From Muriicola marianensis (GTDB lineage Bacteria > Bacteroidota > Bacteroidia > Flavobacteriales > Flavobacteriaceae), in assembly GCF_014638095.1 (NCBI RefSeq), contig NZ_BMFH01000001.1, positions 1,000,824 to 1,064,823 of the forward strand: a DNA stretch of 64,000 nt, read 5' to 3'. The position numbers were made by a program, and so were the translations under genes. The notes under the pieces were generated by a model that was given only the letters and a program-made list of their open reading frames with translations, ran no database searches and was not told the origin of the DNA. The first letter of the stretch is position 1. Each line of letters begins with the position of its first letter. Below, one piece after another: positions 45,342 through 53,609 of the stretch.

Positions 45342-45986
45342 ATGCCATATTTCGATAAAAACAAGATAGAGGAATTGCCCTCCCGTTACAGGGCAAACTT
45401 CATTAACAGTATCTCCGGGTACAAGTCATGTAACCTTATCGGAACCCGGTCTAGCAAGGGAGTTGCCAATCTGGCGATCTTCAATTCTGTTATTCACATA
45501 GGCAGTTCGCCGGCCATGCTCGGCTTTGTGCTCCGGCCATTGACGGTCAGGAGGGACACTTTCAATAATATTCGGGAAATGGGTAAATTCACCGTAAACC
45601 AGGTTACCTCCGTGATGGTTGAACAGTCTCACCAGACCTCAGCTAAATACGGACAGGAGATCTCAGAGTTTGATGCCGTTGGCCTGACCGAGGAATATAT
45701 CGAACCTTTTGAAGTACCTTATGTTGCTGAGAGTGCCCTGAAAATAGGCTGCAGTTACAAGAACCATTATCACATAGAGGAAAACGGGTGCCTGTTGGTG
45801 ATAGGTTCTGTCGAGCATATATACCTCCCTGAGGGTGTTCAGGACCCTGATGGATTCGTACACCTCGAACAATTGAATACCGTGGCAGGCATGGGGATAG
45901 ATGGTTATGCCCTGCCGAAATACCTCGGGAGACTGTCCTATGCCAGGCCGGAGTCTAACACAGGCCTTTTGAAACATGGCTCATAA
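45342..45986 (+). CDS. Flavin reductase-like FMN-binding split-barrel protein
   Basis: 214 residues. The segment SGYKSCNLIGTRSSKGVANLAIFNSV and SPAMLGFVLRP is typical of the flavin-reductase split-barrel family, where FMN phosphate is held by Ser/Asn residues. It may reduce FMN/FAD with NAD(P)H or act on small substrates. Position suggests that it serves the photolyases downstream, which need fully reduced FAD; this is inference. Its end overlaps the DUF2256 gene by 11 bases. Confidence 0.82.
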   Translation: MPYFDKNKIEELPSRYRANFINSISGYKSCNLIGTRSSKGVANLAIFNSVIHIGSSPAMLGFVLRPLTVRRDTFNNIREMGKFTVNQVTSVMVEQSHQTSAKYGQEISEFDAVGLTEEYIEPFEVPYVAESALKIGCSYKNHYHIEENGCLLVIGSVEHIYLPEGVQDPDGFVHLEQLNTVAGMGIDGYALPKYLGRLSYARPESNTGLLKHGS

Positions 45987-46131
45987 AAAGTCCTTTTTGC
46001 CAACAAAGACCTGTGCCCATTGTGGTCGTCCTTACAGCTGGAGGAAAAAATGGGAAAAGAACTGGGATGAAGTACGATATTGCAGTGAACGATGCCGCAG
46101 AGAATCAAAAAAAAGTAAATCCGGAATATGA
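45976..46131 (+). CDS. DUF2256 zinc-finger mini-protein
   Basis: 51 residues, basic. Four cysteines, C13, C16, C36 and C40 (KTCAHCGRPY and YCSERCRRE), form a likely zinc site; the sequence between holds RKKWEKNWDEV. This is the DUF2256 family pattern (TKTC-x2-C-GRPF-x-WRKKW). Function unknown. It overlaps the flavin reductase by 11 bases and the CRY-DASH start by four (ATGA), so it is certainly translated with them. DUF2256 genes are, from memory, often neighbours of cryptochrome/photolyase genes. Confidence 0.88.
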   Translation: MAHKKSFLPTKTCAHCGRPYSWRKKWEKNWDEVRYCSERCRRESKKSKSGI

Positions 46132-47444
46132 ATACTTCCAACAAGAAATACAACAACCTGCTTTGGTTTCGGAACGACCTGAGGGTAGCTGACAACCTCT
46201 CTCTCTTAAAAGCCTGCAGGGAAGAGCGTGTCCTGGCCGTTTATTGCCTGGACCCTGCACTATTCGAGCCCGGGGAATTCGGTTTTAGGCGGATGGAGAA
46301 ATTCCGGGCCAGATTCCTGTTGGAAAGCCTGGAAGATCTCAGGTCGAACCTGACGGCATTGAACATAAGCCTGTTGGTCTATTTCCGACCCGCCGAGGAA
46401 ATTATCCCCGCCCTGGTCAGCAAGTATTCTATTCAAAAAATCTTCCTTCAGAAGGAATGGACAAGGGATGAGACTGTAGAGTTGAAAAAGGTGCAGGGCA
46501 AGTGCCCGCCGGAGACAGAATTCGTCGAAAGCTACGACCAGTTCCTCTTTCATCCTGACGACATTCCATTCAGGGAATTCAATAGTATTCCAGAGGTGTT
46601 CACTCAATTCAGGAAGGCCTGTGAAAAATCTGTCAAGGTGAGACCCCTAACCCAAATCCCTGAATCCAAGCCTGAGAGCAACCTCCTTCCTGAGAGCACT
46701 CCCCTGCCCTCTCTTGAAGACCTAGGGTTTGCTCCTTTTGAGATCCATCCTCACTCAGCATTTCCCTTCTCAGGTGGTGAAAGTGCAGGTGGGAAAAGGA
46801 TACAGGAATACTTCTGGGAAACGGGGAAACTGGCCTACTACAAAAAGACCAGGAACGGCCTGGTAGGAAAGGATTACAGTTCCAAACTCTCTCCCTGGCT
46901 CGCCAATGGAAGTCTCTCAGCCAAAACAGTATACTGGGAAGTTAAACGTTTTGAGAAGGAGGTGAAAAAGAATCAAGATACCTACTGGCTCATCTTTGAG
47001 CTCATCTGGAGGGACTACTTCAAATACGTGTCCTTGAAACACGGAGACCGAATTTTTCATTTAGGCGGCATTCTCAGGAAGGAATACTCCTGGGGAAATT
47101 CTGAGGCCGCAAAAAAGGACTGGATCCAAGGTCGGACTTCCGAACCGTTTGTGAATGCCAACATGGTTGAGCTTGCCAGTACCGGATGGATGAGCAACAG
47201 GGGCAGACAGAACGTAGCCTCTTACTGGGCCAAAGAACTGGAACAGGACTGGAGGATAGGGGCTTCCTATTTTGAAGCTATGCTACTCGATTACGACGTG
47301 CACAGCAATTGGGGTAACTGGATGTACAACAGTGGGGTAGGAAATGATCCGCGGGACAGGAAATTCAATATCCAGCGGCAGGCCAACCAATACGATCCTA
47401 ACGGAAAATTCCAAAATCGATGGTTGCAGACAAGCCTGTTTTAA
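46128..47444 (+). CDS. Cryptochrome DASH-type photolyase
   Basis: 438 residues. N-terminal photolyase alpha/beta domain (LLWFRNDLRVADN) and C-terminal FAD domain (KDYSSKLSPWLANGSLSAKTVYWEV, ELIWRDYFKYVSLKHG). CRY-DASH features: WMSNRGRQNVASYWAKEL and DWRIGASYFEAMLLDYDVHSNWGNWMYNSGVGNDPRD, close to the family signature. Members repair cyclobutane dimers, mainly in single-stranded DNA, using blue light. The start overlaps the DUF2256 stop. The antenna (MTHF) cannot be checked from sequence alone. Confidence 0.94.
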   Translation: MNTSNKKYNNLLWFRNDLRVADNLSLLKACREERVLAVYCLDPALFEPGEFGFRRMEKFRARFLLESLEDLRSNLTALNISLLVYFRPAEEIIPALVSKYSIQKIFLQKEWTRDETVELKKVQGKCPPETEFVESYDQFLFHPDDIPFREFNSIPEVFTQFRKACEKSVKVRPLTQIPESKPESNLLPESTPLPSLEDLGFAPFEIHPHSAFPFSGGESAGGKRIQEYFWETGKLAYYKKTRNGLVGKDYSSKLSPWLANGSLSAKTVYWEVKRFEKEVKKNQDTYWLIFELIWRDYFKYVSLKHGDRIFHLGGILRKEYSWGNSEAAKKDWIQGRTSEPFVNANMVELASTGWMSNRGRQNVASYWAKELEQDWRIGASYFEAMLLDYDVHSNWGNWMYNSGVGNDPRDRKFNIQRQANQYDPNGKFQNRWLQTSLF

Positions 47445-47457
47445 GTTTTAGATAGAC

Positions 47458-48990
47458 ATGAAAACATTAAGACTCATCCTGGGCGATCAGCTCAACCTGC
47501 AACATTCCTGGTTCCGGGAAGTGGACCCCGATTGTGTATACCTCATGGCGGAGATGCGACAGGAAACGGATTACGTAAAACACCACATCCAGAAGGTGGT
47601 CGCCTTTTTCCTTGCCATGCGTTCTTTCGCCAAGGCTCTTAAAAGTCAGGGGCACCAGGTGATCTATTACAAGATCGGGGATGAGAAAAACCCGCAAATT
47701 CTGGAGGAGCTTATCTCAAGAGAAATCGATACACAAGGTGCCGAAAAATTTGAATACCTCCTGCCGGATGAATACCGCTTAGACGAGCAACTTCAAAATA
47801 TCACCAAATCCCTGAAGATCGAGAGTTCACATAGCGACACAGAACACTTTCTTACTGATCGGAATACACTTAAGGATTTTTTTAAGGGCAAGAAACAGCT
47901 CGTCATGGAATCCTTCTACCGGATGATGCGTAAGAAATACAACATTATGATGGAAGGTGAGGAACCGGAGGGAGGACAATGGAACTACGACAAGAGCAAC
48001 CGGAAGAAATGGAAAGGCGATCCCGCGATCCCTGAGGAACTGGATCTGCGAAAGGACGTAAGCGAGGTTTTGGAGGAAGTACACCAGGCGGGGATCCCTA
48101 CTATCGGGAACATAGAACCTGAAAAGTTTAATTGGCCCACCACCCGCGAGGAGGGGCTGGAATTGCTGGACCATTTCAGGGAGAACCTGCTGGTTCATTT
48201 CGGGGATTTTCAGGATGCCTTGCATACCGATGAGAAATTTCTGTTCCATTCACGTCTTTCCTTTGCCATGAATGTAAAATTGATCTCTCCTAAAGAGGTG
48301 ATAGATGCGGTCATCAAACAGTACCGGAAAAAAGAAAACGAGATCGATATCAGTCAGGTTGAAGGCTTTGTCCGCCAGATCCTGGGATGGAGGGAATTTA
48401 TGAGGGGGATTTACTGGAAGGAAATGCCGGAGTACAAAGAGAAAAATGAACTCAGTAACCACCATCCTCTGCCAGATTTCTACTGGACAGGCAATACTGA
48501 GATGAATTGTTTAAAACACTCTATTAAACAGAGCCTGGATGAGGCCTATGCACACCACATACAGCGACTCATGATCACGGGGAATTTCGCCCTTCTCACC
48601 CAATGTGATCCCGACGAAGTGGATGCCTGGTACCTGGGCATCTATATCGACGCCATTGAATGGGTCGAGATCACTAATACGCGTGGGATGAGCCAGTTCG
48701 CAGACGGCGGTATTGTGGCGACAAAACCCTACGTAAGCAGTGCCAACTACATCAACAAAATGGGAAATTACTGCAGTGGCTGTACCTATGACCACAACAA
48801 GAAAACCACGGAGGACGCCTGTCCCTTCAACGCCCTGTACTGGAACTTCCTGGATGCTAAAAAAGAGGTGTTCAAAGACAACCCACGTATGGGGATGATG
48901 ATGAACCTGCTGGCCAAAAAAGACGAAAAAGAAATGGACCAGATCCGTAAACGAGCCAAAAAGATCATCGAACATCCGGATCAGTTCTGA
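47458..48990 (+). CDS. Iron-sulfur bacterial photolyase/cryptochrome (FeS-BCP, PhrB-like)
   Basis: 510 residues. The N-terminus LRLILGDQLNLQHSW is typical of the photolyase-related group. Four cysteines, C351, C439, C442 and C455 (MNCLKH, NYCSGC, DACPFN), have the same spacing as C350/C438/C441/C454, which bind the 4Fe-4S cluster of Agrobacterium PhrB. Members repair (6-4) photoproducts with FAD and a lumazine antenna. It is the last gene of the operon, 13 bases after CRY-DASH, and so complements its dimer repair. Confidence 0.94.
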   Translation: MKTLRLILGDQLNLQHSWFREVDPDCVYLMAEMRQETDYVKHHIQKVVAFFLAMRSFAKALKSQGHQVIYYKIGDEKNPQILEELISREIDTQGAEKFEYLLPDEYRLDEQLQNITKSLKIESSHSDTEHFLTDRNTLKDFFKGKKQLVMESFYRMMRKKYNIMMEGEEPEGGQWNYDKSNRKKWKGDPAIPEELDLRKDVSEVLEEVHQAGIPTIGNIEPEKFNWPTTREEGLELLDHFRENLLVHFGDFQDALHTDEKFLFHSRLSFAMNVKLISPKEVIDAVIKQYRKKENEIDISQVEGFVRQILGWREFMRGIYWKEMPEYKEKNELSNHHPLPDFYWTGNTEMNCLKHSIKQSLDEAYAHHIQRLMITGNFALLTQCDPDEVDAWYLGIYIDAIEWVEITNTRGMSQFADGGIVATKPYVSSANYINKMGNYCSGCTYDHNKKTTEDACPFNALYWNFLDAKKEVFKDNPRMGMMMNLLAKKDEKEMDQIRKRAKKIIEHPDQF

Positions 48991-49062
48991 TCCTCTTATC
49001 GGCACCCATCATCCAAATCGGATCCTTGGACGTATATATTGTGTTTTCCGCCTATGGCGTCC

Positions 49063-49104
49063 ATATAAAAAAGTCCGGTTGCAACAGCACCGGACTTTCC
49101 TTTT
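49063..49104. terminator. Bidirectional terminator between the photolyase operon and clpP
   Basis: A perfect ten-pair stem (AAAGTCCGGT 49070-49079 / ACCGGACTTT 49089-49098, loop of 9). Rightward it is followed by CCTTTTC. Leftward it is followed by six T, so it serves clpP best and the photolyase operon as well. Confidence 0.85.
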
Positions 49105-49119
49105 CTCTTGAGTACCTGA

Positions 49120-49668
49120 TTATTCCAGGATCCCGTCCACGATACCGTATTCTACAGATTCTTCTGCACCCATCCAGTAATCGCGATTAAAGTCTTTCAT
49201 AACCTTTTCAACAGTCTGCCCACAATTCTCTGCCAGGATTTTAGCACCCAATTCCTTGGTCTTGATGATCTCCTTGGCCTGAATCTCAATATTGGAGGCC
49301 TGACCCCTTGCGCCTCCACTGGGCTGGTGGATCATGACCCGGGCGTGCGGCTGGATAAACCTCCTGCCTTTCTTGCCTACAGAAAGCAGGATGGATCCCA
49401 TAGAAGCGGCCAGCCCGGTGCAAATAGTAGAGACCGGACTCTTCAGGGATTTGATGGTATCATAAATAGCAAACCCTGAGGTTACATAGCCCCCGGGGCT
49501 GTTGATATATAATTGTATTTCCTTATTATTTTGCATATCGAGGTACATCAACCTGTCAATGACGTGTTTGGCAGAATCATCATCGACCATACCCCACAGG
49601 AAGACTTTCCTCTCCTGCAACAGCTTCTCATCTATGGCCTCCTGAACCTTACCTTTTTTGGCGCTCAT
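49120..49668 (-). CDS. clpP: ClpP-type ATP-dependent protease subunit
   Basis: 182 residues. Serine protease with triad S89 (TGLAASMGS), H114 (MIHQPS) and probably D163 (DFNRDYW). GLAASMGS differs slightly from the common GQAASMGA, and the C-terminus stops at IVDGILE without the usual HRN-type extension. It is also short at the N-terminus, lacking the propeptide. This suggests a second ClpP paralogue rather than the main one, which should lie with clpX/tig elsewhere. It stands alone. Confidence 0.88.
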   Translation of the reverse strand: MSAKKGKVQEAIDEKLLQERKVFLWGMVDDDSAKHVIDRLMYLDMQNNKEIQLYINSPGGYVTSGFAIYDTIKSLKSPVSTICTGLAASMGSILLSVGKKGRRFIQPHARVMIHQPSGGARGQASNIEIQAKEIIKTKELGAKILAENCGQTVEKVMKDFNRDYWMGAEESVEYGIVDGILE

Positions 49669-49687
49669 AATACATTTTGTTTGCCTT

Positions 49688-49695
49688 CAAAGGTA
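49688..49695 (-). promoter_or_regulatory. -7 element for clpP
   Basis: On the minus strand it reads TACCTTTG, an exact TAnnTTTG match, ending 19 bases before the clpP ATG. Confidence 0.5.
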
Positions 49696-49873
49696 CGCAT
49701 TTACCCCCCATTCTGACAAGTCGGACCTTATCAAAAATACCTCCTATCAACCCCTTCTATTTCAGGAGTTTAGTTCGATTGTCTGAAAACCGACTTTATC
49801 TTCCATGCCTGAAAAATCCTCTGAGATTTGTTTCTCGAGACATGGAATAAGTGTATTTATACTACTAACCTGT

Positions 49874-49881
49874 TATATTTG
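49874..49881 (+). promoter_or_regulatory. -7 element for the lipoprotein gene
   Basis: TATATTTG is an exact match, 12 bases before the ATG at 49894. The 220 bases between clpP and this gene hold nothing else recognisable. Confidence 0.5.
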
Positions 49882-49893
49882 AAAAAAATAAAT

Positions 49894-50562
49894 ATGAAAA
49901 AGCATCTCTACCTCCTTGTTTTTATCGTTTTGATGATCGGTTGCAAAAGCGAAACTAAAAAAGTAACTCCTGAAAAAGATCTTACCATTATCGAAAAGGT
50001 GGCCGCTGCACATGGTGTAGAGAACTGGAATAAGGTTAGAGAGATCCGGTTTACGTTTAATGTAGACAGGGACACCATGCATTTTGAAAGAACCTGGGTA
50101 TGGGATACCAGATCTCAGGAGGTCACAGGCATTTCGAGAGGAGACACAGTAAAGTATAACCGAAGAAAGGTAGACAGCCTCTCACAAAAGGCAGATGGGG
50201 CTTTTATCAATGACAAATACTGGCTCCTCGCTCCCATCAACATAAGCTGGGACGAGGAAAACCTGACCTATTCCGTAGAGGAGAAAGTACCTGCTCCCAT
50301 CAGTAATGATACCCTGACCAAATTGACCGTGGTTTACGGGAACGAGGGCGGATATACGCCCGGGGATGCCTATGATTTCTATCTGGGAGATAATTACCTC
50401 GTAAGGGAATGGGTGTTTAGAAGATCGAATAGTCCTGAACCATCAAGCGTGAGTACCTGGGAGGGGTATAAAGAGTTAAGCGGACTCAACATCTCCACCA
50501 TGCATAAAAATAAGGACGGTAATTTTTCACTTTATTTTACAGATGTAGAGGTGCTGCAGTAG
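49894..50562 (+). CDS. Putative lipoprotein of unknown function
   Basis: 222 residues from the ATG at 49894 (MKKHLYLL); the earlier in-frame start at 49828 precedes the promoter element. The lipobox is LMIGCKS with Cys17. The mature part has KVAAAHGVENWNKVREIRFTFN, similar to flavobacterial secreted proteins whose N-terminal region resembles outer-membrane lipoprotein carriers, then YWLLAPINISWD and a long beta-rich C-terminus. A lipid or hydrophobic-ligand carrier role is only a guess. It ends two bases from the convergent MFS gene. Confidence 0.72.
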   Translation: MKKHLYLLVFIVLMIGCKSETKKVTPEKDLTIIEKVAAAHGVENWNKVREIRFTFNVDRDTMHFERTWVWDTRSQEVTGISRGDTVKYNRRKVDSLSQKADGAFINDKYWLLAPINISWDEENLTYSVEEKVPAPISNDTLTKLTVVYGNEGGYTPGDAYDFYLGDNYLVREWVFRRSNSPEPSSVSTWEGYKELSGLNISTMHKNKDGNFSLYFTDVEVLQ

Positions 50563-50564
50563 TG

Positions 50565-51722
50565 TCAGCTCTTCCTGCCCCTGTTTCTTCTCATCAGGAA
50601 GGTTGTAAAAAGCACCGCAATTACCCCCGTCAGTAAAACCGTAAAACTCGTATTCAGGGAATACTCCTCTGCCAGGAAACCCAATATGACCGGCCCCAGT
50701 AAAAACCCGGAGTATCCGGAGCCGGCGATAAATGCCACCCCTTGTGAAGATTCTACGCCTTTAACATTCCCACCTATTCGGAAAAGTTCTGGAATGATGA
50801 CAGAAAATCCCAGTCCGGTTAAGCCAAAACCTGCGATGGCCAGGTAGGTATTCGCCCCAAGGACACAGAGGTAGCCGGCAATGGCAATGCAGGAACCCAA
50901 AGTAACAATTCTCACAGAACCTATACGGGCACTGATGGCATCTCCAAGAAATCGACCAAGGGTCATGGTGATCTGAAAACCCAGAAAACCTGCTCCCCAG
51001 AGGGCTTCGGGGGCCAGCGTCACTTCCTTGAGGAAGAGACCGCTCCAGTCGACGATGGCCCCTTCACTGGCCATAACCACGAATGAGACCACACCAAGCA
51101 GCAAAAGAGGTTTAAAATGCCTGAAACTGAAGGGTTCCTTCTCTATAGGCGCAGCTTTGATATGCATGTATTTCTTGGAAAAAATAAGATTGACGGAAAA
51201 TACGAGGATCACCGCCGCCACCATATGCAGCATCCGGTTTTCAAAAACGAGGATAAGGAAGCTCCCGAGACCGGCCAGGACTCCACCCAGGCTAAAGAAG
51301 CCGTGAGAGGCAGACATAAAATTTTGGCGGTCCTCTTTTTCGATCTCTGTGACAAGGGTATTCATGGCAATGTCCAGAATCCCATTGGCCGAACCAAAGA
51401 AGAATAGCGACAGAGCCAGGGTAAGAAAACTATTGGCCATCAGGGGGAAAAGGGCGGTAAGGCAGAGCATCAGGATGCCATACCATGTGGCTTTACCCAC
51501 CCCCAGGTAATTGACTATTCTCGAGGCGACGGGGAAAACAGTAAATACGCCGAAGGACAGAAAGAACAAGGCGATCCCGAGGGTTGCCTTGTCGATCCCG
51601 AGATCCTCCTTGACCATAGGAATATAGATGGCCCAGGTTCCGAAAAGGATATTCAGGCTGGCAAAAGCCCAGGCCGGTCCGAAATAACGGGGGTTAGACA
51701 GGATAAGTCGGAGTGACTTCAT
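50565..51722 (-). CDS. Major facilitator superfamily transporter
   Basis: 385 residues, about 12 membrane helices. The first helix pair includes ASLNILFGTWAIYIPMVKEDLGI, and GFSVIIPELFRIGG occurs in the second half. The layout resembles sugar/FucP-like or YbjJ-type MFS members. The substrate is unknown. It is 25 bases downstream of kynU on the same strand, so it may be co-transcribed and could carry a tryptophan or kynurenine-pathway compound; that link is inference. Confidence 0.85.
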   Translation of the reverse strand: MKSLRLILSNPRYFGPAWAFASLNILFGTWAIYIPMVKEDLGIDKATLGIALFFLSFGVFTVFPVASRIVNYLGVGKATWYGILMLCLTALFPLMANSFLTLALSLFFFGSANGILDIAMNTLVTEIEKEDRQNFMSASHGFFSLGGVLAGLGSFLILVFENRMLHMVAAVILVFSVNLIFSKKYMHIKAAPIEKEPFSFRHFKPLLLLGVVSFVVMASEGAIVDWSGLFLKEVTLAPEALWGAGFLGFQITMTLGRFLGDAISARIGSVRIVTLGSCIAIAGYLCVLGANTYLAIAGFGLTGLGFSVIIPELFRIGGNVKGVESSQGVAFIAGSGYSGFLLGPVILGFLAEEYSLNTSFTVLLTGVIAVLFTTFLMRRNRGRKS

Positions 51723-51746
51723 AGGCGCTCGAAAGATGGATCTGTG

Positions 51747-53015
51747 TTAGGTTTCCCGGATGCCTTTTTTAAGGATCTGACCGAATCGGTACATATCCTC
51801 AAAAGAGCAATAAAAGGGGGCCGGAGCTAAACGGATCACATTGGGTTCTCTCCAGTCAGTAATCACCCCGTGCTCCATGAGATAATCAAAGAGGGTACGA
51901 CCTTCCCCGTGCAGAAAGACCGAAAGCTGAGTGCCTCTTTCTTTAGGGGTGATGATCTCAAAATTGCTGTCTACCTCCCTATCGATCTCTTTCAGGATGA
52001 ATTCCAGGTAGTTTACGATCAGGTCCCGTTTAGCGATCAGGGCCGGCATACCTACCTCCTCGAACATTTCAAGGGAGGCCAGGTAAGGGGCAAGGGCTAG
52101 GACCGGGGCATTACTGACCTGCCATGCATCGGCATTTTCCATGGGGTCGAATTGGGGTTGCATCAGGAAACGCGTTTCTTTCTTGGTCCCCCACCAACCC
52201 TCGAACCTGGGAATGTCCGTCCTCCCGTGGTAGCGCTCATGTATGTAGACCCCCGAAGCATTTCCGGGTCCGCTGTTCATGTATTTATAGCTGCACCAGG
52301 CAGCGAAATCTGCATCCCATTCGTGCAGAGCGAGTTCAACATTACCAACCGCATGGGCCAGGTCCCACCCTACATAAGCTCCAACAGCCTTCCCCGCACG
52401 GGTAATTGTTTCCATATCGAACACCTGTCCGTTGTAATAATTCACCCCTCCCAGTAGTACCAGGGCAAGTTCGTCTCCCACCTCATCGATCTTAGCGAGG
52501 ATGTCTTCCGTACGCCAATAGTGTTCCCCATCCCTTTTTTTAACCTCTACCAGGGTATCAGAGACATCGAGACCGTGAAACTTGATCTGGCTCTGGAACA
52601 TATACTGATCCGATGGAAAGGCCTTTTCCTCACAAAGGATCTTATACCTTTTTTTCGTGGGACGATAAAAGGAGACCATCAGGAGATGGAGGTTTACCGT
52701 GAGCGTGTTCATCACTGTGATCTCGGAGGGCTTTGCCCCCACCACTTTTGACAAAGGAGCCGCGAGTCGCTCGTGATAATCCCACCATGGTTTATCTGCA
52801 TAAAAGTGACCCTCTACTGCCAGCTGCCTCCAGTCCTCCATAATTTCTTCCACGTAGGCAGCAGTCCTTTTGGGCTGCAAACCCAGGGAATTGCCGGTAA
52901 AATAAATAACCTGTTTACCCTTTATGGAAGGAAAATGGAACTGTTCCCTGTAGGACGCCAGTGGGTCTGTAGCATCGAGTTGACGTGCGAATTCAGCAGT
53001 GTTTTCGAAGGTCAT
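51747..53015 (-). CDS. kynU: Kynureninase
   Basis: 422 residues from the ATG at 53015; an ATG two codons upstream (53021) is also in frame, but the promoter element at 53030 makes the inner one more comfortable. PLP enzyme: it cleaves kynurenine or 3-hydroxykynurenine to anthranilate or 3-hydroxyanthranilate plus alanine. Seen: NSLGLQPKR, the PLP aspartate in DLAHAVGN, the Schiff-base Lys in WCSYKYMNSGPGN, and DWREPNVIRLAPAPFY. With kmo it covers two successive steps. Confidence 0.95.
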   Translation of the reverse strand: MTFENTAEFARQLDATDPLASYREQFHFPSIKGKQVIYFTGNSLGLQPKRTAAYVEEIMEDWRQLAVEGHFYADKPWWDYHERLAAPLSKVVGAKPSEITVMNTLTVNLHLLMVSFYRPTKKRYKILCEEKAFPSDQYMFQSQIKFHGLDVSDTLVEVKKRDGEHYWRTEDILAKIDEVGDELALVLLGGVNYYNGQVFDMETITRAGKAVGAYVGWDLAHAVGNVELALHEWDADFAAWCSYKYMNSGPGNASGVYIHERYHGRTDIPRFEGWWGTKKETRFLMQPQFDPMENADAWQVSNAPVLALAPYLASLEMFEEVGMPALIAKRDLIVNYLEFILKEIDREVDSNFEIITPKERGTQLSVFLHGEGRTLFDYLMEHGVITDWREPNVIRLAPAPFYCSFEDMYRFGQILKKGIRET

Positions 53016-53029
53016 ATCCATATTTTGCG

Positions 53030-53037
53030 CAAAAATA
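53030..53037 (-). promoter_or_regulatory. -7 element for kynU
   Basis: On the minus strand it reads TATTTTTG, an exact TAnnTTTG match. The predicted transcript start is around 53026, giving a very short leader (about 5-11 bases). Confidence 0.45.
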
Positions 53038-53064
53038 CAACAAGCCGGGAGAACGAATCCTATC

Positions 53065-53544
53065 TTATTCCTGATCTTCGGTTGGGCGTGGCAGACGCAT
53101 CTCGATCAGGTGTTTTTTAAATCCGGTCTTCTCATAGGCAGCAATCGCAGGTTCGTTCTCCTGGTAGACGGTCAATCTCACTTCCCTGAGTCCCTTGCTG
53201 TATGCCCAGCTCTTTAATTTTTCTATGATCATCCCATTAATGCCTTTACCGCGGTATTCCGGCAGGGTGTACATAAACCCAAGGTGGGCGTATTCCTCAT
53301 GATCGAGATAAGGTCTGGCAGGTTTGGCCTTCCCGTAGCCCGAGCTCACCACCTGTCCGTCTGCCTCAGCAACGAGGACCAACACCTCCTGATCAGCAAT
53401 AAAAGCCCCGATATCGTAATAATGCAATTCCCCCGGCCGGATGGTCGGGTCCATGGGCCTCTCGGCCTCGATGAGTTTTTTTTCGAACTGAAGAAGGACG
53501 GGCAGGTCTTCCCGAACGGCTTCTCTTATGGTGATTTTATCCAT
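53065..53544 (-). CDS. GNAT-family N-acetyltransferase
   Basis: 159 residues from the ATG at 53544 (an ATG three codons upstream is possible). The acetyl-CoA site is LPEYRGKGINGMIIEKLKSWA (RGKGIN as the Q/RxxGxG/A loop), followed by EVRLTVYQENEPAIAAYEKTGFK. The acceptor is unknown; N-terminal KITIREAVREDLP is common to many. It is divergent from the O-methyltransferase gene. Confidence 0.88.
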   Translation of the reverse strand: MDKITIREAVREDLPVLLQFEKKLIEAERPMDPTIRPGELHYYDIGAFIADQEVLVLVAEADGQVVSSGYGKAKPARPYLDHEEYAHLGFMYTLPEYRGKGINGMIIEKLKSWAYSKGLREVRLTVYQENEPAIAAYEKTGFKKHLIEMRLPRPTEDQE

Positions 53545-53588
53545 GTCCTGCACCTGTGGTTAGCCCGATGAAAGTAGACCAAAAAGGC

Positions 53589-53596
53589 TATTTTTG
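53589..53596 (+). promoter_or_regulatory. -7 element for the O-methyltransferase gene
   Basis: TATTTTTG is an exact TAnnTTTG match, 13 bases before the ATG at 53610. Confidence 0.5.
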
Positions 53597-53609
53597 CAAA
53601 AACATCCCT

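Noticed and set aside
49020..49110. A tRNA or riboswitch in the gap before clpP
   Set aside because: No cloverleaf or known aptamer pattern; the only structure is the ten-pair terminator stem.
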